Shown: piece after piece, positions 1 through 8,522 of the stretch
How positions within the stretch are numbered: the first letter of the stretch is position 1
How the letters are laid out: every line of letters begins with the position of its first letter
NCBI RefSeq assembly: GCF_900142775.1
Contig: NZ_FRCC01000001.1
Coordinates: 496,001 to 560,000 of the forward strand
Direction of reading: 5' to 3'
DNA: 64,000 nucleotides
DNA from: Flavobacterium flevense
GTDB taxonomy: Bacteria; Bacteroidota; Bacteroidia; Flavobacteriales; Flavobacteriaceae
Made by a program: the position numbers and the translations under genes
The notes under the pieces: generated by a model
Seen by the model: the letters and a program-made list of their open reading frames with translations, nothing else
The model's database searches: none
What the model was told of the DNA's origin: nothing

Positions 1-876
1 TCGATTATTACCGAAAGCGATGATAAGATTGCTATTATTTATGCTCAGGGCGAAATTCAAAGTGGCGAAGGAGATGTAAACACTATTGGCGAAGGCTCTA
101 TGCGCCGTTCATTGCAAGAAGCCCGAAAAGATAAAAAGGTAAAAGCTATTGTATTAAGAATTGACAGTCCCGGTGGAAATGCACTGACTTCGGATTTAAT
201 CTGGAGAGAAGTTGAACTCACTAAAAAAGTGAAACCGGTAGTGGTTTCAATGGGTAATTATGCCGCTTCTGGAGGTTATTATATTGCTTGTAATGCCAAT
301 ACTATTTTTGCTCAAAACAACACGATTACAGGTTCTATCGGCGTTTTTGGAATCTTGCCTAACTTTAGTCAGTTATCCCAAAAAACAGGAATTAATACTG
401 AACAGGTAAAAACACATGAAAATGCGGCAAGTTATAGCCCGTTTGTTCCCATAGATGAAAAATTTAAAGCCGTTACCTTAGAAAGTATTGAACACATCTA
501 TAAAACTTTTGTACATCATGTTGCCGAAGGACGAAAAATGAGTTTTTCAGCAGTTGATTCCATTGCTCAGGGAAGAGTCTGGTCTGGTTCAGAAGCACTA
601 AAAATTGGTCTGGTAGATAAAATCGGGGGATTAAACGCTGCTATTGTAGAAGCAGCCCGTTTGTCGAAAACTGAAAATTACAGTACTCAGAATTATCCGG
701 AATATGAAAAAGATTTTGATGATGTGCTTTCTCAATTCCCCTTTGCAAGCAGCAAAAAGAATATTATAAAAGAAGAAATTGGTGCCGAAAATTACCAGTT
801 GTTACAACAGCTTAAAAAATTTCAATCCCGAAAAGGCGTTCAGGCTATCCTGCCTTTTGAAATTTCAATACATTAA
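1..876 (+). CDS. sppA: Signal peptide peptidase SppA (protease IV), 5'-truncated by window edge
   Basis: The reading frame is open from base 1, so the start lies upstream; the first in-frame ATG (100) is internal. SppA is a membrane-bound serine protease that degrades cleaved signal peptides. Visible are the SPGG turn (RIDSPGG), and GNYAASGGYY, whose serine (nucleotides 268-270) is the expected nucleophile. The general-base lysine of the 67-kDa form lies in the N-terminal repeat, outside the window, so catalytic completeness cannot be judged. The peptide resembles the C-terminal half of the long SppA form. It ends at a strong hairpin terminator shared with the convergent GntR gene. Confidence 0.93.
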   Translation, partial: SIITESDDKIAIIYAQGEIQSGEGDVNTIGEGSMRRSLQEARKDKKVKAIVLRIDSPGGNALTSDLIWREVELTKKVKPVVVSMGNYAASGGYYIACNANTIFAQNNTITGSIGVFGILPNFSQLSQKTGINTEQVKTHENAASYSPFVPIDEKFKAVTLESIEHIYKTFVHHVAEGRKMSFSAVDSIAQGRVWSGSEALKIGLVDKIGGLNAAIVEAARLSKTENYSTQNYPEYEKDFDDVLSQFPFASSKKNIIKEEIGAENYQLLQQLKKFQSRKGVQAILPFEISIH

Positions 877-880
877 AAAA

Positions 881-919
881 AAAAATCCGTTTAAGTGTTA
901 CAAACTTAAACGGATTTTT
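881..919. terminator. Bidirectional rho-independent terminator between sppA and gntR
   Basis: A perfect 16-bp stem (881-896 with 904-919) around the loop GTTACAA, with A-rich left and T-rich right sides, so it can work on both strands. It lies between two convergent genes. Confidence 0.9.
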
Positions 920-921
920 TT

Positions 922-1998
922 TTAAATAGAATTTCGATCAATAAAATTAAACGGATTTTTTATTTTGCCCGATTCTTTGTTCAGAATCATACTGGCAGCC
1001 GTGGCTCCCATTACTTTAAAATCAGTTGAAACGACTGTGATTCCCAGTAATTCTTTCAAAGGAGTATCATTATAAGATATCACACCAATTTCTCTTCCTA
1101 ATTCAAAATCTTTATCTCTTATTTGCTTGACAAGATTAACCAAATCTGATTCTTCAATTGTAATAAATAAATCTCCTTTTTTTAATACAATATCATCATA
1201 AACTTCCCTCAAAATCTCGTACTCTAAACCGGAATCAACACAAAAACGTTTAAAACCATTCAAAATCCTTCTTGGGTAAGGATAAACGGAACTTTCGGGA
1301 TAAATCAATATGAGTTTATTATATCTTGAAATCTTTTCGATACCTTGTTTTAAAGCGCCATAAATATCGTTTTCATAATCCTGACAAACTTCAATTATAG
1401 AATCTTCAATTCCTTTATTATTATCTAAAATGACTAATTTTTCTTTTGGAATTTTATTAATAGCCTGTAAAACGCTTTCTCCCGAACTAAAATGGGTTAA
1501 ATTATCAGTTTTAAAATGAGGCATGATTACATAATAATCATAAGCTCCTAAATATTTATCAATTAAATTAAGGAATAAGGTTTGGTCACAATGGTAAATG
1601 TGTAAATCTGTCTGAGAATTCCCTCCAATGTTATTTATAAAGGAATTGTAAATTCTCATTTTATAAGAACTCAGCTTATTGATTAAGAAAAGTACATTAA
1701 CTTTTGCAATTAATTTAGTACGGGTTACATAATAACCTTTACCTCTGATAGGAGTGATTATCTTTCTTTTTTTCAGAATATTGTATGCTTTTTCAACAGT
1801 GTCCCGTGACAGATAAAATTCCTCACTAAGCATATTAATAGAAGGCAGTTTTTGATCCATCTGTAACTTGCCTGTAGAAATACTATCAATTATCGAATCT
1901 ACTATCTGTTTGTACTTTGGGATTCTTGAGTTCTCGCTTAAACTCATTGAAAATGAAACCCCTTCATCAATCATCTCTTTTGTCAAAAACTTTTCCAT
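922..1998 (-). CDS. GntR-type transcriptional regulator with LacI-like sensor domain (PUL regulator)
   Basis: 358 aa. Residues about 25-95 form a GntR winged helix-turn-helix (IPKYKQIVDSIIDSI..., then LPSINMLSEEFYLSRDTVEKA-type recognition region and the GKGYYV wing). Residues about 98-358 look like a periplasmic-binding-protein/LacI-type ligand domain (GVISYNDTPLKELL, VVSTDFKVMGATAASMIL). This architecture is common in Bacteroidota sugar regulators, where the ligand is usually a monosaccharide. It is the only regulator in the locus and sits at its edge, so control of the neighbouring pectin genes is inferred. Alternative ATG starts exist at residues 9 and 18; the first keeps a leader of about 95 nt from the proposed -7 box. 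A palindrome over its own promoter suggests autoregulation. Confidence 0.88.
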   Translation of the reverse strand: MEKFLTKEMIDEGVSFSMSLSENSRIPKYKQIVDSIIDSISTGKLQMDQKLPSINMLSEEFYLSRDTVEKAYNILKKRKIITPIRGKGYYVTRTKLIAKVNVLFLINKLSSYKMRIYNSFINNIGGNSQTDLHIYHCDQTLFLNLIDKYLGAYDYYVIMPHFKTDNLTHFSSGESVLQAINKIPKEKLVILDNNKGIEDSIIEVCQDYENDIYGALKQGIEKISRYNKLILIYPESSVYPYPRRILNGFKRFCVDSGLEYEILREVYDDIVLKKGDLFITIEESDLVNLVKQIRDKDFELGREIGVISYNDTPLKELLGITVVSTDFKVMGATAASMILNKESGKIKNPFNFIDRNSI

Positions 1999-2090
1999 TT
2001 CCCTATAAATTAAATTTTACTTTTCTACAAGAACAAAATTCTTCTATTAAATTAAAAAAAGAAATCGGCATGACCAAATAGAAAAAGCAT

Positions 2091-2110
2091 GTAATCGATT
2101 ACCAAATATA
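2091..2110 (-). promoter_or_regulatory. Candidate gntR promoter -7 element with overlapping palindromic operator
   Basis: On the minus strand TATATTTG (2110-2103) matches the Bacteroidetes -7 consensus TAnnTTTG and is followed at once by the perfect 12-bp palindrome GTAATCGATTAC (2102-2091). The palindrome would cover the transcription start. No TTG at -33 was found, so the promoter may be weak or activator-dependent. Central CG and symmetry resemble LacI-type operators; which protein binds is inferred. Confidence 0.6.
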
Positions 2111-2192
2111 AAAATAATTTTACTATAAAAAATTAAAAGACTGAAAATAAAACAAAAACACTATAATTTACGAAAAAAACTATCATATACGC

Positions 2193-2234
2193 AAAAGCCG
2201 GATTGATTAAGTAAAACTCATCCATCCGGCTTTT
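2193..2234 (-). terminator. Hairpin terminator after the esterase/GH43-like gene
   Basis: An 11-bp stem AAAAGCCGGAT / ATCCGGCTTTT (2193-2203 with 2224-2234) ends in a short T run on either strand. It lies about 30 bp beyond the last stop codon of the leftward PUL operon. Confidence 0.75.
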
Positions 2235-2265
2235 AAAATTTATTGATGCCTTGAAATAAAAAAGA

Positions 2266-4071
2266 TTATTCTTTCATCAACTGCAAAAGAGTAGATTTTG
2301 GCACTTCTAAAACAGTTCCGTGACGAGTTCCTGACGGAAAACTAATTTTATCTGAAACATCTTCCCATCCGTTGGCAGTTTGCTTTAAAGCACCATATTT
2401 ATGATCTCTGTACTTATCAAAATACATCATCCACTTTCCGTCAATTTTGATAGCTGTTGGTCCTTCTGCCCAGTAATTACCTGTAATGGGAGCACTTGCT
2501 TTAGAATAAGGTCCTGTTAATTTATCGCTGTAAGCTACTCTGAGATTTTTTTGCACAGGAACTTTTGTTTCATCTTTCAGGAACATAATATATCCCTTAT
2601 CATCTTTTAAAATAGAAGAATCAATTACATTAAAACCGGGTTCATAAAGTAATTTTGTAGGTGTATAAGTTTTAAAATCCTTAGTGGTTGTATAATAAAT
2701 TCTGTGATTATAGCCACTATCTTCGGTAGATTGTGTTTCAGGAAATTTTCCTGTTATCGTACTCGCCCAGTAAATCATGTACTCTTTATTTACTTCGTCA
2801 TAAGTAATTTCAGGAGCCCAGGTGTTACGAGTTCCGCTTTCATGCTCCATTACAGGCAAAAACTCTTGCTTTGACCAGTGAATTAAATCTTTGGAAGAAG
2901 CATATCCTATTCCTTTATCAGTCCAGCTTACTGTCCAGACCATGTGGTACAATCCATCGCCTCCCTTAATAATACAAGGATCACGCATCAATTTATCTTT
3001 TCCAACTTCAGGAGTTAAAAACGAAGCATCTTTTTTCAAAGATTGCCATTTATAACCATCTTCACTGTAAGCCAGATGCAAACCATCTTCTCCATTTCCT
3101 TTAAAATAAGAAAACAGATAAACTGATTTTTCAGCAATTATTTTATTGGCTATTAACCAATGTTCTAAAGAAGCAGACCAATCTGTATTGGTTCCTTTTG
3201 TTCCAAGTCCAAAACCATGACCTCCATTTTGATAGACATGCATTTCGGCAGGAACTTTATTTTTCTTTAAAGCCATGTAATAATTGATACTATTTTCTAC
3301 AGGAACTGCTCCGTCATCAGTAGCATGAACTAAGAAGGTGGGCGGTGTATTTTCGTTTACTTCTTTTTCGTTCGAATATTTAGCAATCAAATCAGCCGAA
3401 GCTGTTTTCCCTAAAAGACTTTCTTTTGAACCGTTATGCGTAATTCCGTTTTCCATGGAAATTACCGGATAAATCAACATCGAAAAATCAGGACGTGCAC
3501 TAATACCGTCTTTCGCATCATAAATTTTATCTAAAAAATGAGTAGAAGCCGTGGAAGCTAAATGTCCTCCGGCCGAGAATCCCATGATTCCGATTTTATT
3601 GGTATCCAAATTCCATTTTTCAGCATTTCTGCGTAAAACACGAATGGCTTCTTGTGCATCCTGCAATGGACCAACCGTTTTATCCTTCATGATATCATCT
3701 GACGGCAAACGGTATTTCAATACAAAAGCAGAAACTCCGATGGAATTGAACCATTGAGCCACTTTTATTCCTTCTTTATCAATAGACAAAACCGAATATC
3801 CGCCACCCGGACAGATAATAACTGCAGCATTTTTAGAAGATTTATTTTCGACTAAAAAAGGCATTAAAGTTGGCTCAACTACTTTTCTAATTCCGGATCG
3901 GTTGCCCTGAGCATCTAATCTGGGTTCTTCCTTGTAAGCTTCATTTTTAATAGCTCCCGGAATTTTATCCCACAAGGAAAATGCTGCACTTTCCTGAGAA
4001 AAGCCACTGCTGGAAAATCCTAAAAAAAGTAGTAGTCCAAATAATAATTTTTTGTTCATGCTAATTTTCAT
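2266..4071 (-). CDS. Two-domain carbohydrate-active protein: alpha/beta-hydrolase esterase plus GH43-like beta-propeller
   Basis: 601 aa with a signal peptide (cleavage expected after GFSQ). Residues about 30-315 are an alpha/beta hydrolase of the sugar-acetylesterase type: oxyanion-loop ICPGGGYS, nucleophile elbow GFSAGG (Ser166), acid in ATDDGAVP (Asp253) and GGHGFG (His285). Residues about 316-601 are a five-bladed GH43-like propeller (LMRDPCIIKGGDG, TWAPEITYD, HGTVLEVP). A role removing acyl groups and perhaps arabinose from pectic side chains is inferred from its neighbours. The first ATG overlaps the end of the GH2 gene by 11 bp; an ATG four codons later (4059) would avoid the overlap. 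It is the last gene of the leftward GH105-PL9-GH2 operon. Confidence 0.85.
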   Translation of the reverse strand: MKISMNKKLLFGLLLFLGFSSSGFSQESAAFSLWDKIPGAIKNEAYKEEPRLDAQGNRSGIRKVVEPTLMPFLVENKSSKNAAVIICPGGGYSVLSIDKEGIKVAQWFNSIGVSAFVLKYRLPSDDIMKDKTVGPLQDAQEAIRVLRRNAEKWNLDTNKIGIMGFSAGGHLASTASTHFLDKIYDAKDGISARPDFSMLIYPVISMENGITHNGSKESLLGKTASADLIAKYSNEKEVNENTPPTFLVHATDDGAVPVENSINYYMALKKNKVPAEMHVYQNGGHGFGLGTKGTNTDWSASLEHWLIANKIIAEKSVYLFSYFKGNGEDGLHLAYSEDGYKWQSLKKDASFLTPEVGKDKLMRDPCIIKGGDGLYHMVWTVSWTDKGIGYASSKDLIHWSKQEFLPVMEHESGTRNTWAPEITYDEVNKEYMIYWASTITGKFPETQSTEDSGYNHRIYYTTTKDFKTYTPTKLLYEPGFNVIDSSILKDDKGYIMFLKDETKVPVQKNLRVAYSDKLTGPYSKASAPITGNYWAEGPTAIKIDGKWMMYFDKYRDHKYGALKQTANGWEDVSDKISFPSGTRHGTVLEVPKSTLLQLMKE

Positions 4072-7063
4072 TTTTTTTATAAAATTCTATTTCTACAATA
4101 CGCAACTGACCTTTGGCATTAGCCGCACTTTTATCTTTGAATAAATCCAGTTCTTTATTTGGATCTACCTCAACAATGGCATCAAAAGCATCTTTTTCAG
4201 AATTAGTTCCGGTTAGTTCTATTGTGATTTCTCCGGCTAATTCAGGTTTTAAAGGAATCGTAATATAGCCTAAACTTTGTTCGGTATTGCCTCGATAAAC
4301 TTCTTTTCCATCGGCTAATATACGAATTGGATAACTTTTTGAACGCCAACCTGTAAACTTCACAACTATTTCATTTACCACAGCTGGCTTAGCTAAAGTA
4401 TAAGTTATTTTTCCCGAATTACTTTTCCCATCGTTAGCCCATTCAGTCAATTCATTATCATCATAACTTTTATAAACATCATTTTGATTTGAAGCTGCAG
4501 TTGCGTATCTGACAAAAACAGGGGTTCGTTTTATGGTATAAGAAGGCGTTTTTGGCGTAGGTCCTTTCTCCAGATAAGAAGGCATATTATCGCCAGGCAA
4601 TTGCTCTGCTAATCCATTTTTAGACACAAATGGTTTTGATTTCAGTTTTACATTAGCAGATTGTAATCCTTTGAACTTAGCCGAAATACTAATCTCTCCA
4701 GCTTTCAAAGTAGAACGAACCATCACCCGGTTTACACCATTCTCTACCGGTAGTTTTTGTGACAAAATATAATTATCCGGACCTTGCGCAATACCACCCA
4801 GCCAAGTCGCATTTCCATCTAATGAAAATTCGATTAAGCTATTGTCTAAAACGCATCGATTGCCTTTTTTATCCACTACTTCTACATCAATTAAAGCGAT
4901 ATCATTTCCATTCGCGACTAATCCTTCGGCACTGGTATGCGGTGTTAATTTAATTGCAAAAGGAGTTCCTGAAGTTGTTTTTTCATCCTCACTCAGCACT
5001 TTCCCATTCGTATCATAACTCACTGCTTTTACCGCACCGGATTCCCAATGAATGTTTTCGAAAGTAAATAAAAACTGCTTGCTTTGTGTACCAAAACCTT
5101 TGGATTTTCCATTCACAAAAAGCTCTACTTTGTCTCCTGAAGAAACCACATAAATATTTTTTGTAACTGCATCAGTATAATTCCAATGTCCTATAATATG
5201 AGTTCTGTATTTTTCAATATCTACCCAGCCGTCCCACATCACCTGATGTGCAAAGAAACCGTCTTTTGGAATTCGCATTGGATCCACTTCACCACTTCTT
5301 CTGTAATTTTCGGCACCTCTAAAATGGGTATTACTATCCGAAAAAATAATGTTTACTCCACCTGAACTCACTCTCTTTCCAGTTCCCGGGCGTTCGATAT
5401 AATAATCATACCATCGCGTTATGTTTTCGATAGCATGCATGTCCTGATTGTGATTGTACGGACTGGCATCTGCCACTTTGCTTCCATTAACATTTGAATG
5501 ATTAGTCCCTCCTGTTCCTTCTTTATGAAAAGGCGGCGAGAATTCGTCCCAGTATTTTCTCAAACCTTCATCTCTGGAATATTCGGTTGCCCACAAAGGT
5601 TTACGGGCACTTTTATTGATATACAACATTTCACCACCATACTCCGCTTCCTGACTATCCAGCATTTCACGGGAACCAATGGCTCTTCCGCCATGAGGAT
5701 CATAAGTATCACGCAGGCTTTTCATTTCGTGCATGTGAGGTTCACTGATTACTTCGTTTCCGCTTTCATAAAAAATAATACTCGGATTATTTCGATTGTA
5801 AATAATGGCATCCCTCATTAAATTGACACGCTGATTCCATTGAATTCCTTTGGCATCTTTTTCGGCATCACCGGCCGGCATAGCCTGAAGCATACCTACT
5901 CTGTCGCAGGATTCTACGTCTTGTTTCCAAGGTGTCACGTGCATCCAACGCACTAAATTACCATTGCTTTCTACCATCATTCGATTGCTAAAATCACTCA
6001 TCCAGGCAGGAACTGACATCCCGACAGCAGGCCATTCGTTACTGGTTCGTTGTGCATAACCCTTCATTTGGATTACTCTGTCATTCAAAACTACTTCCCC
6101 ATTGGCGAAAGCCGTTTTTCTAAAACCGGTTTTAGTTGCTACCTCGTCTACAATCTTTCCGTCCACTTTTAAAATGGTTTTTACCGTATACAAATAACCG
6201 TAACCCCAACTCCAAAAATGCAAATTATCCAGTTCTTTCGAAGCCTTAACAATTTTAGTTTCTCCCGGGTTTAAAGTAGTTTTCTGACCTGAAAAATCAG
6301 CAACTTTTTTATTTTCCAAATCAAAAACCTGAACTTCATAAGAGAATGTTTTGGTCGCAGGAAATTCATTTTTAACCTGAGTTTCGGCAGTTATGATTGC
6401 TGTTTTTTGAGCAATATTAATATTCGAAGCATACACATAAGTCCCGATCGTTTTTAGAGTCGAATACAACGGAAGTGTCTGATACAATTTATCGGTTACA
6501 TGAAGATAAACGTTCTTAGGAATACCGCCATAATTAGCATTAAAATTATTATTGTTCCATTGAAAAGTAGATCCTGTTTCCTGCTCTTTGTATTTCCAGT
6601 CATTGTCAATACGAAGTGCAATGGTATTTTCGGCCGGATAAGGTTTCACTAAACCTGAAATATCATAACCAAAAGCCATCACTCCATTTTCATGAAGCCC
6701 CACTTTTTGTCCGTTGACATAAATGGTTCCGCCTTGACGAACGCCTTCAAATTCTATAAAGACTTTTTTATCTGTAATTCCTTCGGGTAGTTTAAACTTT
6801 TTTCGATACCAGACAATTCCGGTAGTCAGCTGCGTGATGTCTTTCTTAAATGCTTCATTTTGATTAAATGCAAAAGGAAGCGTTACTGATTGCCAGTTTT
6901 TATCATTAAAATCAGTCTCTTTGGCCTGAGCCAAATCACCTGATTTTAATTTCCAGTCTGAATTAAAATTGTATTTCTTTCTATCAAATTCCTGTGCAGT
7001 CACAGAAAAACAAAAAAACAGTACTAACGAAGTACAAAAAAATTGCTTTAAATTGGTTATCAT
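4061..7063 (-). CDS. Glycoside hydrolase family 2 enzyme (beta-galactosidase-like) with C-terminal discoidin-like domain
   Basis: 1000 aa, signal peptide ending SVTAQ. Order: jelly-roll sugar-binding domain (about 30-195), Ig-like domain (about 200-320), TIM barrel (about 325-630), DUF4982-type Ig domains (about 640-835), then an F5/8C (discoidin)-like carbohydrate-binding domain (about 870-995). Catalytic residues are visible as Glu437 (acid/base, in ESGNEV) and Glu494 (nucleophile, in LWATEYS). GH2 covers beta-galactosidases, mannosidases and glucuronidases; galactosidase action on rhamnogalacturonan side chains is inferred from the locus. Only 16 bp separate it from the PL9 gene upstream, so they are likely cotranscribed. 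Confidence 0.9.
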   Translation of the reverse strand: MITNLKQFFCTSLVLFFCFSVTAQEFDRKKYNFNSDWKLKSGDLAQAKETDFNDKNWQSVTLPFAFNQNEAFKKDITQLTTGIVWYRKKFKLPEGITDKKVFIEFEGVRQGGTIYVNGQKVGLHENGVMAFGYDISGLVKPYPAENTIALRIDNDWKYKEQETGSTFQWNNNNFNANYGGIPKNVYLHVTDKLYQTLPLYSTLKTIGTYVYASNINIAQKTAIITAETQVKNEFPATKTFSYEVQVFDLENKKVADFSGQKTTLNPGETKIVKASKELDNLHFWSWGYGYLYTVKTILKVDGKIVDEVATKTGFRKTAFANGEVVLNDRVIQMKGYAQRTSNEWPAVGMSVPAWMSDFSNRMMVESNGNLVRWMHVTPWKQDVESCDRVGMLQAMPAGDAEKDAKGIQWNQRVNLMRDAIIYNRNNPSIIFYESGNEVISEPHMHEMKSLRDTYDPHGGRAIGSREMLDSQEAEYGGEMLYINKSARKPLWATEYSRDEGLRKYWDEFSPPFHKEGTGGTNHSNVNGSKVADASPYNHNQDMHAIENITRWYDYYIERPGTGKRVSSGGVNIIFSDSNTHFRGAENYRRSGEVDPMRIPKDGFFAHQVMWDGWVDIEKYRTHIIGHWNYTDAVTKNIYVVSSGDKVELFVNGKSKGFGTQSKQFLFTFENIHWESGAVKAVSYDTNGKVLSEDEKTTSGTPFAIKLTPHTSAEGLVANGNDIALIDVEVVDKKGNRCVLDNSLIEFSLDGNATWLGGIAQGPDNYILSQKLPVENGVNRVMVRSTLKAGEISISAKFKGLQSANVKLKSKPFVSKNGLAEQLPGDNMPSYLEKGPTPKTPSYTIKRTPVFVRYATAASNQNDVYKSYDDNELTEWANDGKSNSGKITYTLAKPAVVNEIVVKFTGWRSKSYPIRILADGKEVYRGNTEQSLGYITIPLKPELAGEITIELTGTNSEKDAFDAIVEVDPNKELDLFKDKSAANAKGQLRIVEIEFYKKNEN

Positions 7064-7079
7064 AATAAAATCTTGTTGG

Positions 7080-8414
7080 TTATTTTTTTTCGAAACATCC
7101 TAAATCGGGTGAAGTTCCATTGAATGAAAATCCTAAATTAGTCCCTGCATCGATTAGTTTGCTGGATGGTGTTAATTTTAAAAAATCAGTGCTAGGTAAA
7201 CTCCCATCTGCTTGTCGCGGAGCCATCAATAATTTTTCATCAAGACTCTTAAAATCAGAAGCCGTAATCGGAATATCAGCCAGATCAAAATAATTATTTT
7301 TCAGCAAACAACGGGATTTATCGATATTGGCTAATTCCCTTACTTTAGCATCAAATCCTAAATTATTCATCAATTCATGATTCCAGCCAGGACCGTCAGT
7401 TCCAAAATCGGTCGGATTTAATGCCAGACAATTCAGCATATCATAATTTATTCTGTTTTTATAAGCCGTGTTATTGTGCCAATAATTGCCTTCTAAATGG
7501 TGATTAGCATAAAATCCGCCTTGTTTATTTCCTACAGCCAGACAAAAACGGATGGTATTTTTGGGAATCGGAGTGAAATTAGCAATCAAATTATTGTAAG
7601 GATTTCTGCCTTTAGCATAACCACCAGCTTTGAATCCGTTTCCATCGGCTCTGGACACAAAATCTGGAGAATAACCATTGTAAAAAGCCCAGCAGTTTTC
7701 TATCAAAACAGCTTCGGCATTATTGATTAAATCAAAGCCATCATCACTATTAAACCAGGCACGACAACCTCTGAAAACATTATTGATACTTCCTTTTTCA
7801 AGATGAGCACCAAAACCATCAGTATTACCGCCCTTTCCTCCTTCGGAAACAGAATCATAATTATTGTAAGCATCACAGTTCAAAACCAAATTATTCGACC
7901 CACTAAGCATATAAACTCCAATAGCCATATTATCATGCATATTGAGTTGTTCCAGCGTATTATTGCTTCCACGAACTTCAAAACATTCTGATTGGGTATG
8001 CTTTTTAATTGTTACCTGAACGCCTACAACTTCAATTCCTTTTATGTGAATATTATTTCCATTTATTAAAAAAGCAATGACACGCTTTCCGACTGGCTTA
8101 ATATTTTTATAATCAAAAACCGGTTTTTCATTTTTATAACCCAAATAGGAAATTCCGTTTTTATCTAATTTAGTAACATAAGCCCAAACACCTTTTGACT
8201 GTGCAATTTGTTCTTCACGCATGGTATAAACACCTCCTCTTATAAAAACAGTATCGCCTGAACCGGCTAATTCCTGTGCTCTTTGGATAGTTTCAACAGG
8301 ATTTGAGATAGTTCCGTTATGAGCATCATTTCCCGAAGGAGCTACGTAGAATTCTTTTGCAAAACAAAAGAAACTATTTAAAAACAGTACGGCAATCAGG
8401 ATTTTGAATTTCAT
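7080..8414 (-). CDS. Polysaccharide lyase family 9 (pectate / rhamnogalacturonan lyase)
   Basis: 444 aa with signal peptide (MKFKIL...CFAK) and a right-handed parallel beta-helix beginning EFYVAPSGNDAHNG. The family-9 calcium site is present: Asp199 in GNTDGFG and Asp224, Asp225, Asp228 in NSDDGFD. The catalytic lysine is Lys262 in DGNGFKAGG. Spacing matches the known Pel9A layout closely. PL9 enzymes cut polygalacturonate or, in some Bacteroides members, rhamnogalacturonan I by beta-elimination; with GH106 and GH105 nearby the second substrate is plausible. It lies upstream of GH2, and a hairpin separates it from GH105. Confidence 0.9.
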   Translation of the reverse strand: MKFKILIAVLFLNSFFCFAKEFYVAPSGNDAHNGTISNPVETIQRAQELAGSGDTVFIRGGVYTMREEQIAQSKGVWAYVTKLDKNGISYLGYKNEKPVFDYKNIKPVGKRVIAFLINGNNIHIKGIEVVGVQVTIKKHTQSECFEVRGSNNTLEQLNMHDNMAIGVYMLSGSNNLVLNCDAYNNYDSVSEGGKGGNTDGFGAHLEKGSINNVFRGCRAWFNSDDGFDLINNAEAVLIENCWAFYNGYSPDFVSRADGNGFKAGGYAKGRNPYNNLIANFTPIPKNTIRFCLAVGNKQGGFYANHHLEGNYWHNNTAYKNRINYDMLNCLALNPTDFGTDGPGWNHELMNNLGFDAKVRELANIDKSRCLLKNNYFDLADIPITASDFKSLDEKLLMAPRQADGSLPSTDFLKLTPSSKLIDAGTNLGFSFNGTSPDLGCFEKK

Positions 8415-8436
8415 CTTACAGCAATTGATTTCATTA

Positions 8437-8465
8437 AAAAGGGAAGTCTTTAAAACTTCCCTTTT
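8437..8465 (-). terminator. Hairpin between GH105 and PL9 genes (terminator or processing/attenuation point)
   Basis: An 11-bp stem AAAAGGGAAGT / ACTTCCCTTTT (8437-8447 with 8455-8465) followed on the minus strand by a T run. No separate promoter matching TAnnTTTG was seen between it and PL9, so partial read-through is possible. Confidence 0.75.
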
Positions 8466-8522
8466 TTCTATTACAAACTATTTAAACTTACTTATAAAAA
8501 GAAAGGAAAATAGTGTTCTTAA

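Noticed and set aside
5498..5821. 107-aa open frame antisense to GH2
   Set aside because: Shadow of the conserved GH2 catalytic region.
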